A DNA stretch of 53,647 nucleotides, from positions 1 to 53,647 of the forward strand of contig JAAUZC010000045.1 in the NCBI GenBank assembly GCA_014804795.1, written 5' to 3'. This DNA comes from Lachnospiraceae bacterium. GTDB taxonomy: Bacteria; Bacillota; Clostridia; Lachnospirales; Lachnospiraceae. Both the position numbers and the translations under genes were made by a program. The notes under the pieces were generated by a model. The model searched no databases, was not told the origin of the DNA, and saw only the letters and a program-made list of their open reading frames with translations. Below, piece by piece: positions 34,860-44,188 of the stretch (position 1 is its first letter; each line of letters starts with the position of its first letter).

Positions 34860-35336
34860 CTATCGGATCCTTTTCTCCATCGGTGTATAGATAATACCGT
34901 CTTTTGTCAGCTGAGGCGCCACATCCTCAAAACCAATCTGATGGTAAAATCCTATCGCATAAGGCGCGGCATTTACGGTGATGGTTCTCTCCTGATACTC
35001 GTTTCGAATATACTTTTCCATGCATTCGATCAACGCTCTTCCAATCCCACGGTGATGATGTCCCTCTTCAACAAACAGCAGCGAAATATGTCTTTTATTT
35101 CTCAAAGATATCATACCTGCCTGTTTTTCACCGTCAAGTGCGATGAACATCGGATATTCCCCTTTTAAAAACATACGATGCAGCAAAGAATCTGACAGAA
35201 AATCCCGAAAGCTTTTGACGCCCTCCTGCCCGTATTCCTTTGCTTCAAATTTGAGAAATGTCCTCCAGGCCAAGGTAATAGCCTCATCCCAATCGTATAT
35301 ATTCGCCCGTCTGATCTGTATTGTATTTTCTGACAC
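34860..35336 (-). CDS. GNAT family N-acetyltransferase
   Basis: The product (158 residues from the start used here) has the GNAT core: IRRANIYDWDEAITLAW, a MISLRNKRHISLLFVEEGHHHRGIGRALI acetyl-CoA loop (motif A, HHRGIGRA) and the NAAPYAIGFYHQIGFE motif B. The substrate cannot be read. A GTG at 35336 with GGAGGG seven bases upstream is preferred; an ATG 13 codons earlier (35375) lacks a ribosome binding site. It follows metG closely and is probably co-transcribed. Confidence 0.85.
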   Translation of the reverse strand: MSENTIQIRRANIYDWDEAITLAWRTFLKFEAKEYGQEGVKSFRDFLSDSLLHRMFLKGEYPMFIALDGEKQAGMISLRNKRHISLLFVEEGHHHRGIGRALIECMEKYIRNEYQERTITVNAAPYAIGFYHQIGFEDVAPQLTKDGIIYTPMEKRIR

Positions 35337-35382
35337 CGTCTTTCCCTCCGCTGCTCTTTTTACCAATGTTCCCATTTCGGCT

Positions 35383-37392
35383 TCAACAAATTTCGGCTCC
35401 TGCAGGCATCACCTTTTCCGGTGTCATCAGTGCCAGATTTCCGTCAGCATCTTCCGCACAAAGCAGCATTCCCTGTGATTCCAGCCCCGCCATTTTTCTC
35501 GGTGCGAGGTTCGCAAGTACCATGACTTTCTTTCCCACCATTTCTTCCGGAGAATAGTACTGTTTGATGCCGGATAAGATCTGCCGTACTTCAGAACCGA
35601 TCTTCACCTGGGAACAGAGCAGTTTTTTCGATTTCGGCACTTCCTTACAGTCGATGATCTCGCCGACCAGGAACTGACATTTTGCAAAATCATCGTAGGC
35701 AATTTCCGGTTTTGCCTCGATATCTATGCCTTCCTCTTCCTGCTTCTCTTTTGTGGGCTCTTCTGCCGGAATATCCGCGGCCGCTTTCCGCTCCGCAAAC
35801 ATGGCTTCCACTTTTTCCATCACTTCCTCCGGCTTCAATCTCGCAAACAGGATTTCCGGTGTCTCTACCACCTGATTTCCGGACGGATAAAGTGCCCCTG
35901 TCTCCTGCGCATCACCCTGTTCCAGTTTATCAAAGCTGCAAAGCGGTGCCTTGATCTGATCCGCTATTTTCTTCGCTGTCTCCGGCATAAACGGCTCAAG
36001 CAGACTTGCCCCCACCAAAATACCGTTTAACAGATTATAGAGTACTGTAGCCAGACGATCTTTCTTTGTCTCATCTTTTGCCAATGCCCAGGGCATGGTT
36101 TCGTCGATATATTTATTACACCTCTTAAACAGGCTAAATATCTCGCTGATCGCATCTGCAACCCGCAGATCGTCCATTTTGGCAGAAACTTTCCGATACG
36201 TATTTGCTGCCACCGCTTTCAGATCGGCATCAACATCCGCCTGATCTCCGGTCTCGTTCTTATTCTCAACAACACCGCCGAAATATTTATTGCTCATGGA
36301 AACGGTTCGATTCACCAGATTCCCCATGGTGTTGGCCAGATCTGAGTTAAACCGTTCGATCATCAGCTCCCAGGTGATCACGCCGTCATTTTCAAAGGGC
36401 ATCTCATGCAGTACAAAATAGCGCACCGCGTCCACGCCAAAAAAGGAGATCAGATCCTCCGCATAGATCACATTTCCTTTGGACTTGCTCATCTTGCCGT
36501 CCCCCTGCAAAAGCCAGGGATGTCCGAATACCTGTTTCGGCAGTTCTTCATCCAACGCCATCAGAAAGATCGGCCAGTAGATCGTATGGAAGCGGATGAT
36601 ATCTTTCCCGATCAGATGGAGATCCGCGGGCCACAGCTTTTCATACTGCTCTGTGGACTTTCCCTCCGCATCATAGCCTATACCGGTAATGTAGTTGGTC
36701 AGCGCATCCAACCATACATAAACCACATGCCTGTCATCAAAGTCTACCGGAATGCCCCATTTAAAGGAAGTCCTCGAAACACACAGATCCTGCAGGCCGG
36801 GCAGCAAAAAGTTATTCATCATCTCGTTTTTCCGGGAAACCGGTTGGATAAATTCCGGATGATCATTGATGTGTTTGATCAGCCTGTCCGCATATTTGCT
36901 CATTTTAAAGAAATAAGCTTCCTCTTTCGCCGGCTTTACTTCACGTCCGCAGTCAGGACATTTACCGTCCACAAGCTGCGATTCTGTCCAGAATGATTCG
37001 CAGGGCGTACAGTACAGCCCCTCATAAGCGCCCTTATAGATATCCCCTTTCTCATAAAGGCGTTTAAATATCTTCTGCACCTGCTTTTCATGATAATCAT
37101 CCGTCGTTCTGATAAACTTATCATAAGAAGTATCTAAGGAATCGCAAATCTCCTGAATCTGCTTTGCAACGCCGTCCACAAATTCCTTTGGCGTAACACC
37201 TGCATCCTGTGCTTTCAGCTCAATCTTCTGCCCATGCTCGTCCGTTCCTGTCTGGAAGAACACATCATAGCCGTCTTTTCTTTTAAATCTGGCAATGCTG
37301 TCTGCCAGCACGATCTCATAGCTGTTGCCGATATGCGGCTTGCCCGATGTATAGGCAATCGCCGTCGTAATATAATATTTCCCCTTGTTCAT
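35383..37392 (-). CDS. metG: Methionyl-tRNA synthetase with tRNA-binding domain
   Basis: The 669-residue class I synthetase has the HIGH-type motif PHIGNSY (19-25), a zinc site with two CxxC pairs (CTPC and CPDC), the KMSKSKG loop, the anticodon-binding helical domain, and a C-terminal EMAP-type tRNA-binding domain (about 565-669, with VGEIIDCKEVPKSKKLL). A charged linker (about 530-565) joins them. It charges tRNA-Met and initiator tRNA. GGGAGG precedes the ATG at 37392. Confidence 0.98.
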   Translation of the reverse strand: MNKGKYYITTAIAYTSGKPHIGNSYEIVLADSIARFKRKDGYDVFFQTGTDEHGQKIELKAQDAGVTPKEFVDGVAKQIQEICDSLDTSYDKFIRTTDDYHEKQVQKIFKRLYEKGDIYKGAYEGLYCTPCESFWTESQLVDGKCPDCGREVKPAKEEAYFFKMSKYADRLIKHINDHPEFIQPVSRKNEMMNNFLLPGLQDLCVSRTSFKWGIPVDFDDRHVVYVWLDALTNYITGIGYDAEGKSTEQYEKLWPADLHLIGKDIIRFHTIYWPIFLMALDEELPKQVFGHPWLLQGDGKMSKSKGNVIYAEDLISFFGVDAVRYFVLHEMPFENDGVITWELMIERFNSDLANTMGNLVNRTVSMSNKYFGGVVENKNETGDQADVDADLKAVAANTYRKVSAKMDDLRVADAISEIFSLFKRCNKYIDETMPWALAKDETKKDRLATVLYNLLNGILVGASLLEPFMPETAKKIADQIKAPLCSFDKLEQGDAQETGALYPSGNQVVETPEILFARLKPEEVMEKVEAMFAERKAAADIPAEEPTKEKQEEEGIDIEAKPEIAYDDFAKCQFLVGEIIDCKEVPKSKKLLCSQVKIGSEVRQILSGIKQYYSPEEMVGKKVMVLANLAPRKMAGLESQGMLLCAEDADGNLALMTPEKVMPAGAEIC

Positions 37393-37409
37393 TTTGTCTA
37401 TTCCTCCCT

Positions 37410-37655
37410 TCATGAATGCACACTGTCAATCGATACACATATATCCTCTTCGTTTTCTGCCGCTTCCATTGCCGCCACTGTTACTGCACCCGGAATCTTT
37501 TTACTTATCATAAACGGCATCTGCTGTTCTCTTACGCACTGCCTCAGAAAAATATTAAATGCAGTCGAAAGACTCATCCCCAACTCTGAGAACAAAGAAT
37601 CCGCCTGCATTTTTAACTCTTCATCCACTCGAAAAGTTACATTCACACTCTTCAT
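37410..37655 (-). CDS. Orphan DinJ/RelB-type antitoxin
   Basis: The 81-residue protein begins MKSVNVTFRVDEELK, a ribbon-helix-helix DNA-binding segment, followed by the MSLSTAFNIFLRQCV pattern of DinJ. DinJ antitoxins bind a YafQ/RelE-type RNase toxin, but no toxin gene lies up- or downstream; metG follows after 18 bases. The start at 37655 has GGAGG eight bases away, while a TTG and another ATG lie just before. A perfect palindrome on the promoter suggests autoregulation. Confidence 0.85.
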   Translation of the reverse strand: MKSVNVTFRVDEELKMQADSLFSELGMSLSTAFNIFLRQCVREQQMPFMISKKIPGAVTVAAMEAAENEEDICVSIDSVHS

Positions 37656-37685
37656 GTTCATTTCCTCCAAATTTTACATATAATG

Positions 37686-37715
37686 GATTATACATAATCT
37701 TTATTTTAAAGTCAA
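37686..37715 (-). promoter_or_regulatory. Promoter and palindromic operator of the antitoxin gene
   Basis: On the minus strand TTGACT (37710-37715), 17 bases, TATAAT (37687-37692). The -10 lies inside the palindrome GATTAT-GT-ATAATC (37686-37699), which is well placed for a ribbon-helix-helix repressor. It probably also drives metG. Confidence 0.8.
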
Positions 37716-37830
37716 TATAGAGTGTGCTTTTAGCGTGCATATTGTGTGCATCTATTTCCCTGTGTTCATCCCTTTTACTCTCATTTCAGAAAATATCCCG
37801 TTTCCCACATTATGTTGCAAACGCTGTAAG

Positions 37831-38535
37831 TCAATCCCATTTTCTCTTCTGAAAAAGAACCCCGAACAAAATGAAAAAGAATATCAGATAAGCCGCGGCA
37901 ATTACAAGTTTCCAAGATAAAAACTCATCAGATGTTCCCAGTTTTCTGATTGCCTCTCCAATTTGATAACTATAGGTGAACTGCGCCGCTTTTTCTATGG
38001 TCTGATTAAAAAAGGCCAGCATCGGGAGAAATGCAAATACCATGCCCATGGGCACGGCAAGCGCATTTGCCGTCGCCATATTTCGCGCGTACATGCCGAT
38101 ACACATCCCCAGAATAACGGAGGGCACACAGGCCGCGGTGAAAAGAAACAGCAAACCTGCCCCCTGCAGCGGACTGCACCCGGCCATCAAAAGAAAGGAT
38201 ATCCCTGTAATCTGTGTGGCCATCCACACAAAAAAGCCGATGCTGAACAGATACTCAAGCGGCTTCACGCCGGACAAAATTAACACCCGCAGCGTATTCT
38301 TTTCTTTTTCTTCCGAAAGAACAGCGGCCGTACTCACAACCGGCGTAAAGACACAATGCATCACCGCAAACGTAGACAGAAAAAAATAGCGGCTCTCTTC
38401 CTGTTCTCCCATTGCCTGTATCATCACAAAAGCAACTGCGGGATATATGATAAACAAAACCAGCACCTGCATATTTTTCAATGTATCCCATATCTGTTTG
38501 ATAAACACAGCCTGTATATTTCGAATCCGTATCAT
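37831..38535 (-). CDS. ABC-2 type transporter permease
   Basis: The 234-residue membrane protein has six predicted helices with the ABC-2 pattern: an early helix LFIIYPAVAFVMIQAMG, an SEEKEKNTLRVLILSGVKPLEYL cytoplasmic coupling region and ALAVPMGMVFAFLPML near the end. It is the membrane partner of the ATPase encoded just upstream, with which it overlaps in ATGA (start 38535). Together they may export a drug, lipid or peptide. Confidence 0.88.
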   Translation of the reverse strand: MIRIRNIQAVFIKQIWDTLKNMQVLVLFIIYPAVAFVMIQAMGEQEESRYFFLSTFAVMHCVFTPVVSTAAVLSEEKEKNTLRVLILSGVKPLEYLFSIGFFVWMATQITGISFLLMAGCSPLQGAGLLFLFTAACVPSVILGMCIGMYARNMATANALAVPMGMVFAFLPMLAFFNQTIEKAAQFTYSYQIGEAIRKLGTSDEFLSWKLVIAAAYLIFFFILFGVLFQKRKWD

Positions 38536-39392
38536 ACATCCAACTCCTTTCCTGTCAAAAACCGAAACACAGTATCCAGGTCCGGTTCCGATGTGTGAAG
38601 TGCCTTTATCCGCCCGCTTTTCAGATAGCCGCATAAAACTTCTGCTTCCTGCGGCGTATTGCCCAAAACATCCCTGTTGCCGTCTGTCAGGGTGACATGT
38701 ATCTTCTGTGCGCGGTCATGCCGCAGGCAGATCTCATCCGGCTTCCCCGATTCTACAATTTTTCCCTCATGTAGTAGTACAATATGACGGCAAAGCTTCT
38801 GTGCCTCGCTCATATTATGCGTGGTCAAAAGGATTGTCATTCCTTCTTTCCTCAGTTCCTCAAGCAGCGTATGCACCGCCGATGCCGTAGTCGGATCCAG
38901 ACCGCTTGTCGGTTCGTCCAAAAACAGTAACCTGGGGTGGTGCAGAATTGCCCGTGCAATTAACAGCCGCTGCCGCATTCCTTTGGACAGTCTGCCCACT
39001 TTTACATTTCTGTCCTTCCACAACAGCACCTGCTTCAATACTTCCTCTATGCGTTCCTGCCCCACACCTTTGATACGGGCCAAAATCTTCAAATTTTCAT
39101 AGCAGGACAACCTGTCGTATAGCCCGCACCGGTCCGCTACGATTCCCACATTTTCATAGCGGTTTTTCTCCTGATAAGCACAGCTTTGTCCTAATATTTC
39201 TGCTTTCCCCTCAAACGGCATCTGCCCCGTCATAATATGGATCAACGTAGTCTTCCCTGCTCCGCTTGGCCCCAAAAGCCCAAAGATTTCTCCCGCTTCA
39301 ACCGAAAAAGAAACGCCTTTGAGCACCTGCTTTTCTGAAAACGATTTATGAATTTGTTCCAATCGGATCACATTGCCTTTCTGCCTGGTCAT
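38532..39392 (-). CDS. ABC transporter ATP-binding protein
   Basis: The 286-residue ATPase has Walker A GPSGAGKTT, the signature RLSKGMRQRLLIARAI (LSKGM in place of LSGGQ, common in the ABC-2 exporter group), Walker B LLFLDEPTSGLDP and the switch His in LLTTHNMSEA. Its C-terminal extension is also typical of this group. It pairs with the permease encoded next. Its start overlaps the DUF3021 gene by 47 bases. Confidence 0.93.
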   Translation of the reverse strand: MTRQKGNVIRLEQIHKSFSEKQVLKGVSFSVEAGEIFGLLGPSGAGKTTLIHIMTGQMPFEGKAEILGQSCAYQEKNRYENVGIVADRCGLYDRLSCYENLKILARIKGVGQERIEEVLKQVLLWKDRNVKVGRLSKGMRQRLLIARAILHHPRLLFLDEPTSGLDPTTASAVHTLLEELRKEGMTILLTTHNMSEAQKLCRHIVLLHEGKIVESGKPDEICLRHDRAQKIHVTLTDGNRDVLGNTPQEAEVLCGYLKSGRIKALHTSEPDLDTVFRFLTGKELDV

Positions 39393-39855
39393 GCTCTGCC
39401 CCTTCCCTTCTTTGATATTTTTTTAACAGCTTTTCATATTTACAACTCTGTATATGCGTCTTTAAAATCATACAGCCTACGCTCACACAAACGCAGATGG
39501 CAAAACTTACTATAAATCCGATCCATCCTTCCACATTGCTGATCGGAAACCACCCGCATACAGCAATAAAACAAACCATGGACACCATGATCGCAAACAG
39601 CATTCCTATCGTTCTCCACAAAATCATCATATTCTTAAATATCTTCCCGGAAAAGAAAAGACTTTTCCATCCTGCGATCACCGCCGCACTGAAAAAATAC
39701 TGCATTATCGTCTCAAGCGCCAGTCCCTCGCTTCCCAACCGGAACATGGTCGAAACTCCCTTTGCACTCTCCCCGAACAAAAACACCATAAGGGTCAATA
39801 CCAAAATGTCAATTGCAAAAATATACATCGTATCCTTGATAAATGAGTGATTCAT
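39346..39855 (-). CDS. DUF3021 family membrane protein
   Basis: The 169-residue protein has four predicted membrane helices and a basic C-terminal tail, the DUF3021 arrangement. Such proteins are encoded beside LytTR regulators and hold them inactive at the membrane in streptococcal-type LytTR systems. It overlaps the LytTR gene by 4 bases and the ATPase gene by 47 bases. GGAGG precedes the ATG inside the LytTR gene. Confidence 0.85.
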   Translation of the reverse strand: MNHSFIKDTMYIFAIDILVLTLMVFLFGESAKGVSTMFRLGSEGLALETIMQYFFSAAVIAGWKSLFFSGKIFKNMMILWRTIGMLFAIMVSMVCFIAVCGWFPISNVEGWIGFIVSFAICVCVSVGCMILKTHIQSCKYEKLLKKYQRREGAEHDQAERQCDPIGTNS

Positions 39856-40295
39856 AAGACCTCCTCCAGTTTCTTTTTAAAATTTGAAGCATACTGTCTG
39901 GACACATACAGTTTTTCACCGTTACTCATCGTCAAAAGCAGCCTGCCTCCCAAATCCGCCCGCATCGATCTGATTTTGTGAAAGTTTACAATGCAGGATT
40001 TATTTGCCCTCATAAAATCCAGAACCGCCAGTTTTTCCTCCAGTTCATATAGCTTCAGTGTGGATTCATAAACATCCTTATCCAGATAGAAAAAGGTTCT
40101 TCGGTCTGCCGTATCAATATATAATACTTTCTCAGCATCCAGAATATAGGACTCGCCCGCCCTGCTGCCAGTCAGTTTCAAATCCATGACCCGAAGCAGA
40201 GTTACCAGTTTTTCGACCTCCGAAGTCAGCTTTTTGCAGCAGACGGTGATCTCCATTTCTTCACAGCGATCGTCTTCAACAATATTAATCCTCAA
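39852..40295 (-). CDS. LytTR DNA-binding regulator
   Basis: This small regulator (147 residues) has a short N-terminal part (RINIVEDDRCEEMEITVCC) and a LytTR domain (about 55-147): ILDAEKVLYIDTADRRTFFY, FMRANKSCIVNFHKI and KLYVSRQYASNFK. It probably controls this operon through direct DNA binding, with DUF3021 as its partner. The start is a TTG at 40295 with AAAGGAAG upstream; an ATG at 40313 is possible. An ATG at 40340 lies upstream of the predicted transcription start and inside a palindrome, so it is rejected. Confidence 0.85.
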   Translation of the reverse strand: MRINIVEDDRCEEMEITVCCKKLTSEVEKLVTLLRVMDLKLTGSRAGESYILDAEKVLYIDTADRRTFFYLDKDVYESTLKLYELEEKLAVLDFMRANKSCIVNFHKIRSMRADLGGRLLLTMSNGEKLYVSRQYASNFKKKLEEVL

Positions 40296-40321
40296 CTTCT
40301 CTCTTCCTTTCATCAAACGCA

Positions 40322-40369
40322 GGCGGCGGTTACTATCCATAGTGTAACCGCCGCCCGTTATTATTACAA
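40322..40369 (-). promoter_or_regulatory. Promoter and palindrome of the LytTR-ABC operon
   Basis: On the minus strand TTGTAA (40364-40369), 17 bases, TACACT (40341-40346). A 12-bp inverted repeat (GGCGGCGGTTAC, 40344-40355 with 40322-40333) spans the -10 and start region with a 10-base spacer. It may be an operator or form a 5' hairpin. Confidence 0.5.
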
Positions 40370-40444
40370 CGCTCCTCTGCTTATGTTGTATCTTTTAATG
40401 CGTAAGCTGCCTTTATCAGCTCATCTGTTCTCTCACTCCCTCTT

Positions 40445-41620
40445 TCACTGCTGCATGGCCTTCTGTCTTTCCCGCAGTGCACAGATTATACTGTCGCAGG
40501 CTCTTTCAACATTTTCCCGCGAAGTCGCTATGTTCATCCTTGCAAAGGCATCATACCCTTCTGCGCCAAACCAGGAACCGTAGTCCATCGCAATTTTACA
40601 CGTCCGCTGCAAAAATTCTTTCAATTCCTCCTCTGCATCAAAAAATGCGCTGAAGTCCAACCACATCAGATAAGTACCTTCCAGATTGCTGATCTTTACT
40701 TCCGGACACTCCGCCTTAAAACGTTCCCTGATATATTCATAATTGCCGTAAATAACATCTTCCAGCCAGGCTTCCCCGCCCCTTAAAGCCGCCTCCGCCG
40801 CAATATAACCAAAAGCATTTCCACTGCCCAAAGACAGGTTTTCCATAAACTGTTTAAACTTTTCCCGGTTCGCTTTGTCCGGAATGATCACGAAAGAATT
40901 CTGCACAGCCGCTATATTAAAGGTTTTGCTTGCGGCCGCCATCGTGATCAGCATATCATCATAATCCCCCACCTCGGCCGCAGTTACTTTTTCCCTTCCA
41001 AGCTTCGGATTGATAATATCCTGATGAATCTCATCCGAAATCACCATCACATGATGCTTTTTGCACAGATCAAGCAGTCTTTTTAACTCCTCTCTTTTCC
41101 ATACACGCCCTATGGGGTTATGGGGATTGCACAAAATATAAAGCTTCACATTGTGCTTCACAATGTCTTCTTCAAATCTGTCAAAATCTATTTCATAAGT
41201 CTGGCCCGTTCTTTTCAGCTCACACTTTATCAGTTTTCTCTGCTCGCAGTGTTCTACGGCATGCATAAACGGATAATAAACCGGGGGTGATACCATAACA
41301 CTGTCTTCCGGCTTCGTGAATACCCTGACCGCCCAGTAAATGGCAGGCACCACACCCGGCGTGACGCAAATCCACTCCGGTTCTATCTCATAGTTATGAT
41401 GCTCTCTCTCCCAACGCACAACCGTTTCAAAATAGGATTCCGGAGGGATAAAATATCCTAACGGCGCATTCATATATTGCTTTAAAGCCTCTGTTACACA
41501 ATCCGGACATGCAAAATCCATGTCAGCCACCCACATAGCCAGAAGGTCTTCTTCCCCAAACTCTTTTTTCAGTCCGTCCCATTTCACGCAGTTTGTATTT
41601 TTCCTGTTTCTGTATTCCAT
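40445..41620 (-). CDS. patB: PatB/MalY-type PLP-dependent aminotransferase (C-S lyase)
   Basis: The 391-residue fold-type I PLP enzyme has the Schiff-base Lys232 in AASKTFN, Asp196 in ISDEIHQD and the NPHNPIGRVW segment. The MalY/PatB group cleaves cystathionine and related C-S compounds. The KWDGLKKEFG start and WVADMDF motif are typical of the group. The gene has its own promoter (41693-41721). The specific substrate, and thus any role in methionine or thiol metabolism, is inferred from the family. Confidence 0.93.
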   Translation of the reverse strand: MEYRNRKNTNCVKWDGLKKEFGEEDLLAMWVADMDFACPDCVTEALKQYMNAPLGYFIPPESYFETVVRWEREHHNYEIEPEWICVTPGVVPAIYWAVRVFTKPEDSVMVSPPVYYPFMHAVEHCEQRKLIKCELKRTGQTYEIDFDRFEEDIVKHNVKLYILCNPHNPIGRVWKREELKRLLDLCKKHHVMVISDEIHQDIINPKLGREKVTAAEVGDYDDMLITMAAASKTFNIAAVQNSFVIIPDKANREKFKQFMENLSLGSGNAFGYIAAEAALRGGEAWLEDVIYGNYEYIRERFKAECPEVKISNLEGTYLMWLDFSAFFDAEEELKEFLQRTCKIAMDYGSWFGAEGYDAFARMNIATSRENVERACDSIICALRERQKAMQQ

Positions 41621-41692
41621 TCTCTTTCTCCCGTTCTGTCAATTTCCTGGCCGCCGCACTTCAATACTTAAAATCTCCGCTGCGATATTTTT

Positions 41693-41721
41693 ATTATAGC
41701 AAAACAAGATATCTGTTACAA
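41693..41721 (-). promoter_or_regulatory. Promoter of the PatB gene
   Basis: On the minus strand TTGTAA (41716-41721), 17 bases, TATAAT (41693-41698). The -10 is perfect. The leader would be about 65 bases. Confidence 0.7.
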
Positions 41722-41796
41722 TGCCCACTTCAACCGTTGTGCTAATACATGCCCCGCCCGGCATATATTTTAAGGACTTACTTTTCAGGAGCTCTT

Positions 41797-43662
41797 ATGC
41801 GTTTCTTATCCAAAATCCACAACTTTTTTTCCGGCAAAAAGCTTTTTTCCATGCTGTTACTCTGTTTTCTTTTGTTTTCAGCCGGTTTTTTATCCTTTTT
41901 TATTTATCGGAACGCGCCCTCGTTTCTTGCCGACGTCTCTTACAACAAGCTCTGTCGGGAAATTTTTCGTGACGAGCTTTCCGGCAACACCTTAACGCTC
42001 CATTATACCCTAAGGAACCCGGCGGACTACGGCATCTACGACGATGAACCGCACCTTCCCGCCTACAGCGCCGAAAACAGAGCGCTATCCAATGCGGCAG
42101 TCACCGAATGGCTTGAGCAGCTTTCCGCTATCGATCCGGAACAACTTTCGGAAAAAAACAGGTATAGTTATACTCTGCTTTCCCGTTATCTGACGCTCCA
42201 GCAGTCCCTCTCGGCTTATACCTGCTATAACGAACCTCTTTCTCCAAACAGCGGTATGCAGCAGACTCTTCCCGTACTTTTTGCCGAATATCGGTTTGAC
42301 AGGCGCAAGGATATTGACAATTACCTTTCCCTGCTCTCTCAGACAGGCAGTTATTTTGTAGGACTTCTTGCCTATGAACAGGAAAAAGCCGATGCCGGTC
42401 TTTTTATGTCCGAAAACAGTGCGGCCGTACTTGCAAAAGAATGTGAAGCCTTTCTGACAGAGGACGCCATAGACAGCGGTTCCCATTTTCTTGTGGATTC
42501 TTTTTCCTCAAGACTTACGGAATTTCAGAAAACCTACCCTGAATTATTGAGTGATGAGCTCTTTGATATTTATTATCAGGAAAATATACGCATCTTAAAA
42601 GAAGACGTGATGCCTGCCTATCAGATGATTGCAGAAGAAATGACACACCTGTCAGAAACCGCCGTCAGAAAAGATCTTCCGCGAAATTCTTCTGCATTTA
42701 CAGAAAAACAACGCTACTATACATTATTAGTGCAAAAAGATACCGGCTCCTACCGCTCTATAACGGAACTACAGGAAATGCTCTATGAACAGTTTGACGC
42801 ATTACGTCTTGAATTGATAAACCTTAAAACGCAGGAAGCCGACACACAGGCGACGGCCAAACATACCCATCCTCTCTCTGTCGAAAATATTCTTACCTTT
42901 TTGCAGGAGGATATGAAAGAAGACTTTCCGCCGCTTCTCTCCGGCACTGCGGATGAATCAAAGAGCCTGATCAAAAGACAGCTTCCGCCCATCTCCTGTG
43001 ACATTAAATATATTTCCGAAAGTCTGTCCGCCACCAGCGCACCGGCTTTTTACCTGACGCCCCAGATGGATGCATTTCACAAAAATGTCATCTATATCAA
43101 CCCTGCATCCTCTTTGGAGGGCGTATCCCTTTACACCACGCTTGCCCACGAAGGTTTTCCCGGACATCTTTATCAGACTGTCTACGCCAGGGAAAGCGGC
43201 ATTGCCGATACAAAAAATCCGCTTCGCGGAATTTTAGATTACCCGGGCTATGCAGAGGGTTGGGCGCTCTACGTGGAGCTTCTCTCCTACGACTATGCCG
43301 GGAATTACTATGCCGCAGATACGAATCTTCAAAAGACCGCCCGCTCTATGGAACTTTGCCTGTGCGCTCTTTTGGACCTTCATATTCATTATTATGGCCT
43401 TACGCTCTCTCAGACTCAGGTTCTTCTCGGACAGTTCGGCATTTCCAAAGATGCCGCACAGAATATTTATTCTTATATTGCACAGGAGCCTGCCAACTAC
43501 CTGAAATATTATGTAAGCTACCTTGAGATTTTATCTTTAAAGCAGGACGCTATGCAGCTCTGGAAAGAAGACTACTCAGACTACCGCTTTCATCAGTTTT
43601 ATCTGGATGCCGGCCCCTCGGATTTTCTGTCTTTAAAAGAGCGGCTGCAGGAAAACAGATAA
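41797..43662 (+). CDS. DUF885 family membrane-anchored metallopeptidase-like protein
   Basis: The 621-residue product begins with a basic stretch and a membrane helix (about 16-37) without a lipobox, so it is probably anchored and faces outwards. The DUF885 core has the zinc motif H451-E452-GFPG-H457 and, about 30 residues on, EGWALYVELL with the third ligand Glu487. The family is thought to be metalloprotease-like (gluzincin). TCAGGAG precedes the ATG at 41797; a frame starting 16 codons earlier has none. It is divergent from patB and convergent with spmB. Confidence 0.88.
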   Translation: MRFLSKIHNFFSGKKLFSMLLLCFLLFSAGFLSFFIYRNAPSFLADVSYNKLCREIFRDELSGNTLTLHYTLRNPADYGIYDDEPHLPAYSAENRALSNAAVTEWLEQLSAIDPEQLSEKNRYSYTLLSRYLTLQQSLSAYTCYNEPLSPNSGMQQTLPVLFAEYRFDRRKDIDNYLSLLSQTGSYFVGLLAYEQEKADAGLFMSENSAAVLAKECEAFLTEDAIDSGSHFLVDSFSSRLTEFQKTYPELLSDELFDIYYQENIRILKEDVMPAYQMIAEEMTHLSETAVRKDLPRNSSAFTEKQRYYTLLVQKDTGSYRSITELQEMLYEQFDALRLELINLKTQEADTQATAKHTHPLSVENILTFLQEDMKEDFPPLLSGTADESKSLIKRQLPPISCDIKYISESLSATSAPAFYLTPQMDAFHKNVIYINPASSLEGVSLYTTLAHEGFPGHLYQTVYARESGIADTKNPLRGILDYPGYAEGWALYVELLSYDYAGNYYAADTNLQKTARSMELCLCALLDLHIHYYGLTLSQTQVLLGQFGISKDAAQNIYSYIAQEPANYLKYYVSYLEILSLKQDAMQLWKEDYSDYRFHQFYLDAGPSDFLSLKERLQENR

Positions 43663-43669
43663 TCTGCTT

Positions 43670-44188
43670 TTAGCCCAAGAATACAATGACCATACTCGCC
43701 ACAATGCCGACGGCGGTTGCGAGGAGTGCACCGGGCAGCGTCCATCTTGTTTTTTTCACTTTCGCCGCCATATAATAGACGCTCATTGTATAAAAACAGG
43801 TTTCCGTACAGCTCATCATAATAGATGTCAAAAGTCCTGTACGGGAATCCGGGCCATACTGCTCGAAAATATCCAACACCAATCCGGTGGCTGCCGACGA
43901 GGAAAACATCTTAATAAATACAAGCGGAACAAATTCCGCACCAATCCCTATTTTCTCTGTCAGCCCGCCAAAAAGACTTCCGAGCAGCGACAGAAAACCG
44001 GAAGCGCGAAGCACACCTACCGCTATCATCAGCCCCACCAGTGTCGGCATTATGTTCACAACTGTTTTTAACCCATCCATGGCTCCTTTTACAAAAGCGT
44101 CATACACATCCGTCCTATTTAATACGCCATTCAGCACAATATAAAAAATAACTGCAGGGATAATGATTACCGAAAGCCTCATCAACAT
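43670..44188 (-). CDS. spmB: Spore maturation protein B
   Basis: The 172-residue protein has five predicted membrane segments and the SpmB motifs MDGLKTVVNIMPTLVGLM and FSSSAATGLVLDI. In Bacillus, SpmA and SpmB are needed for full dehydration of the spore core. It overlaps spmA by 7 bases. Confidence 0.95.
   Translation of the reverse strand: MLMRLSVIIIPAVIFYIVLNGVLNRTDVYDAFVKGAMDGLKTVVNIMPTLVGLMIAVGVLRASGFLSLLGSLFGGLTEKIGIGAEFVPLVFIKMFSSSAATGLVLDIFEQYGPDSRTGLLTSIMMSCTETCFYTMSVYYMAAKVKKTRWTLPGALLATAVGIVASMVIVFLG

Noticed and set aside
40296-40340. Upstream ATG codons of the LytTR frame as start
   Set aside because: The ATG at 40340 lies before the predicted transcription start and inside the palindrome; the ATG at 40313 is possible but lacks a good ribosome binding site.
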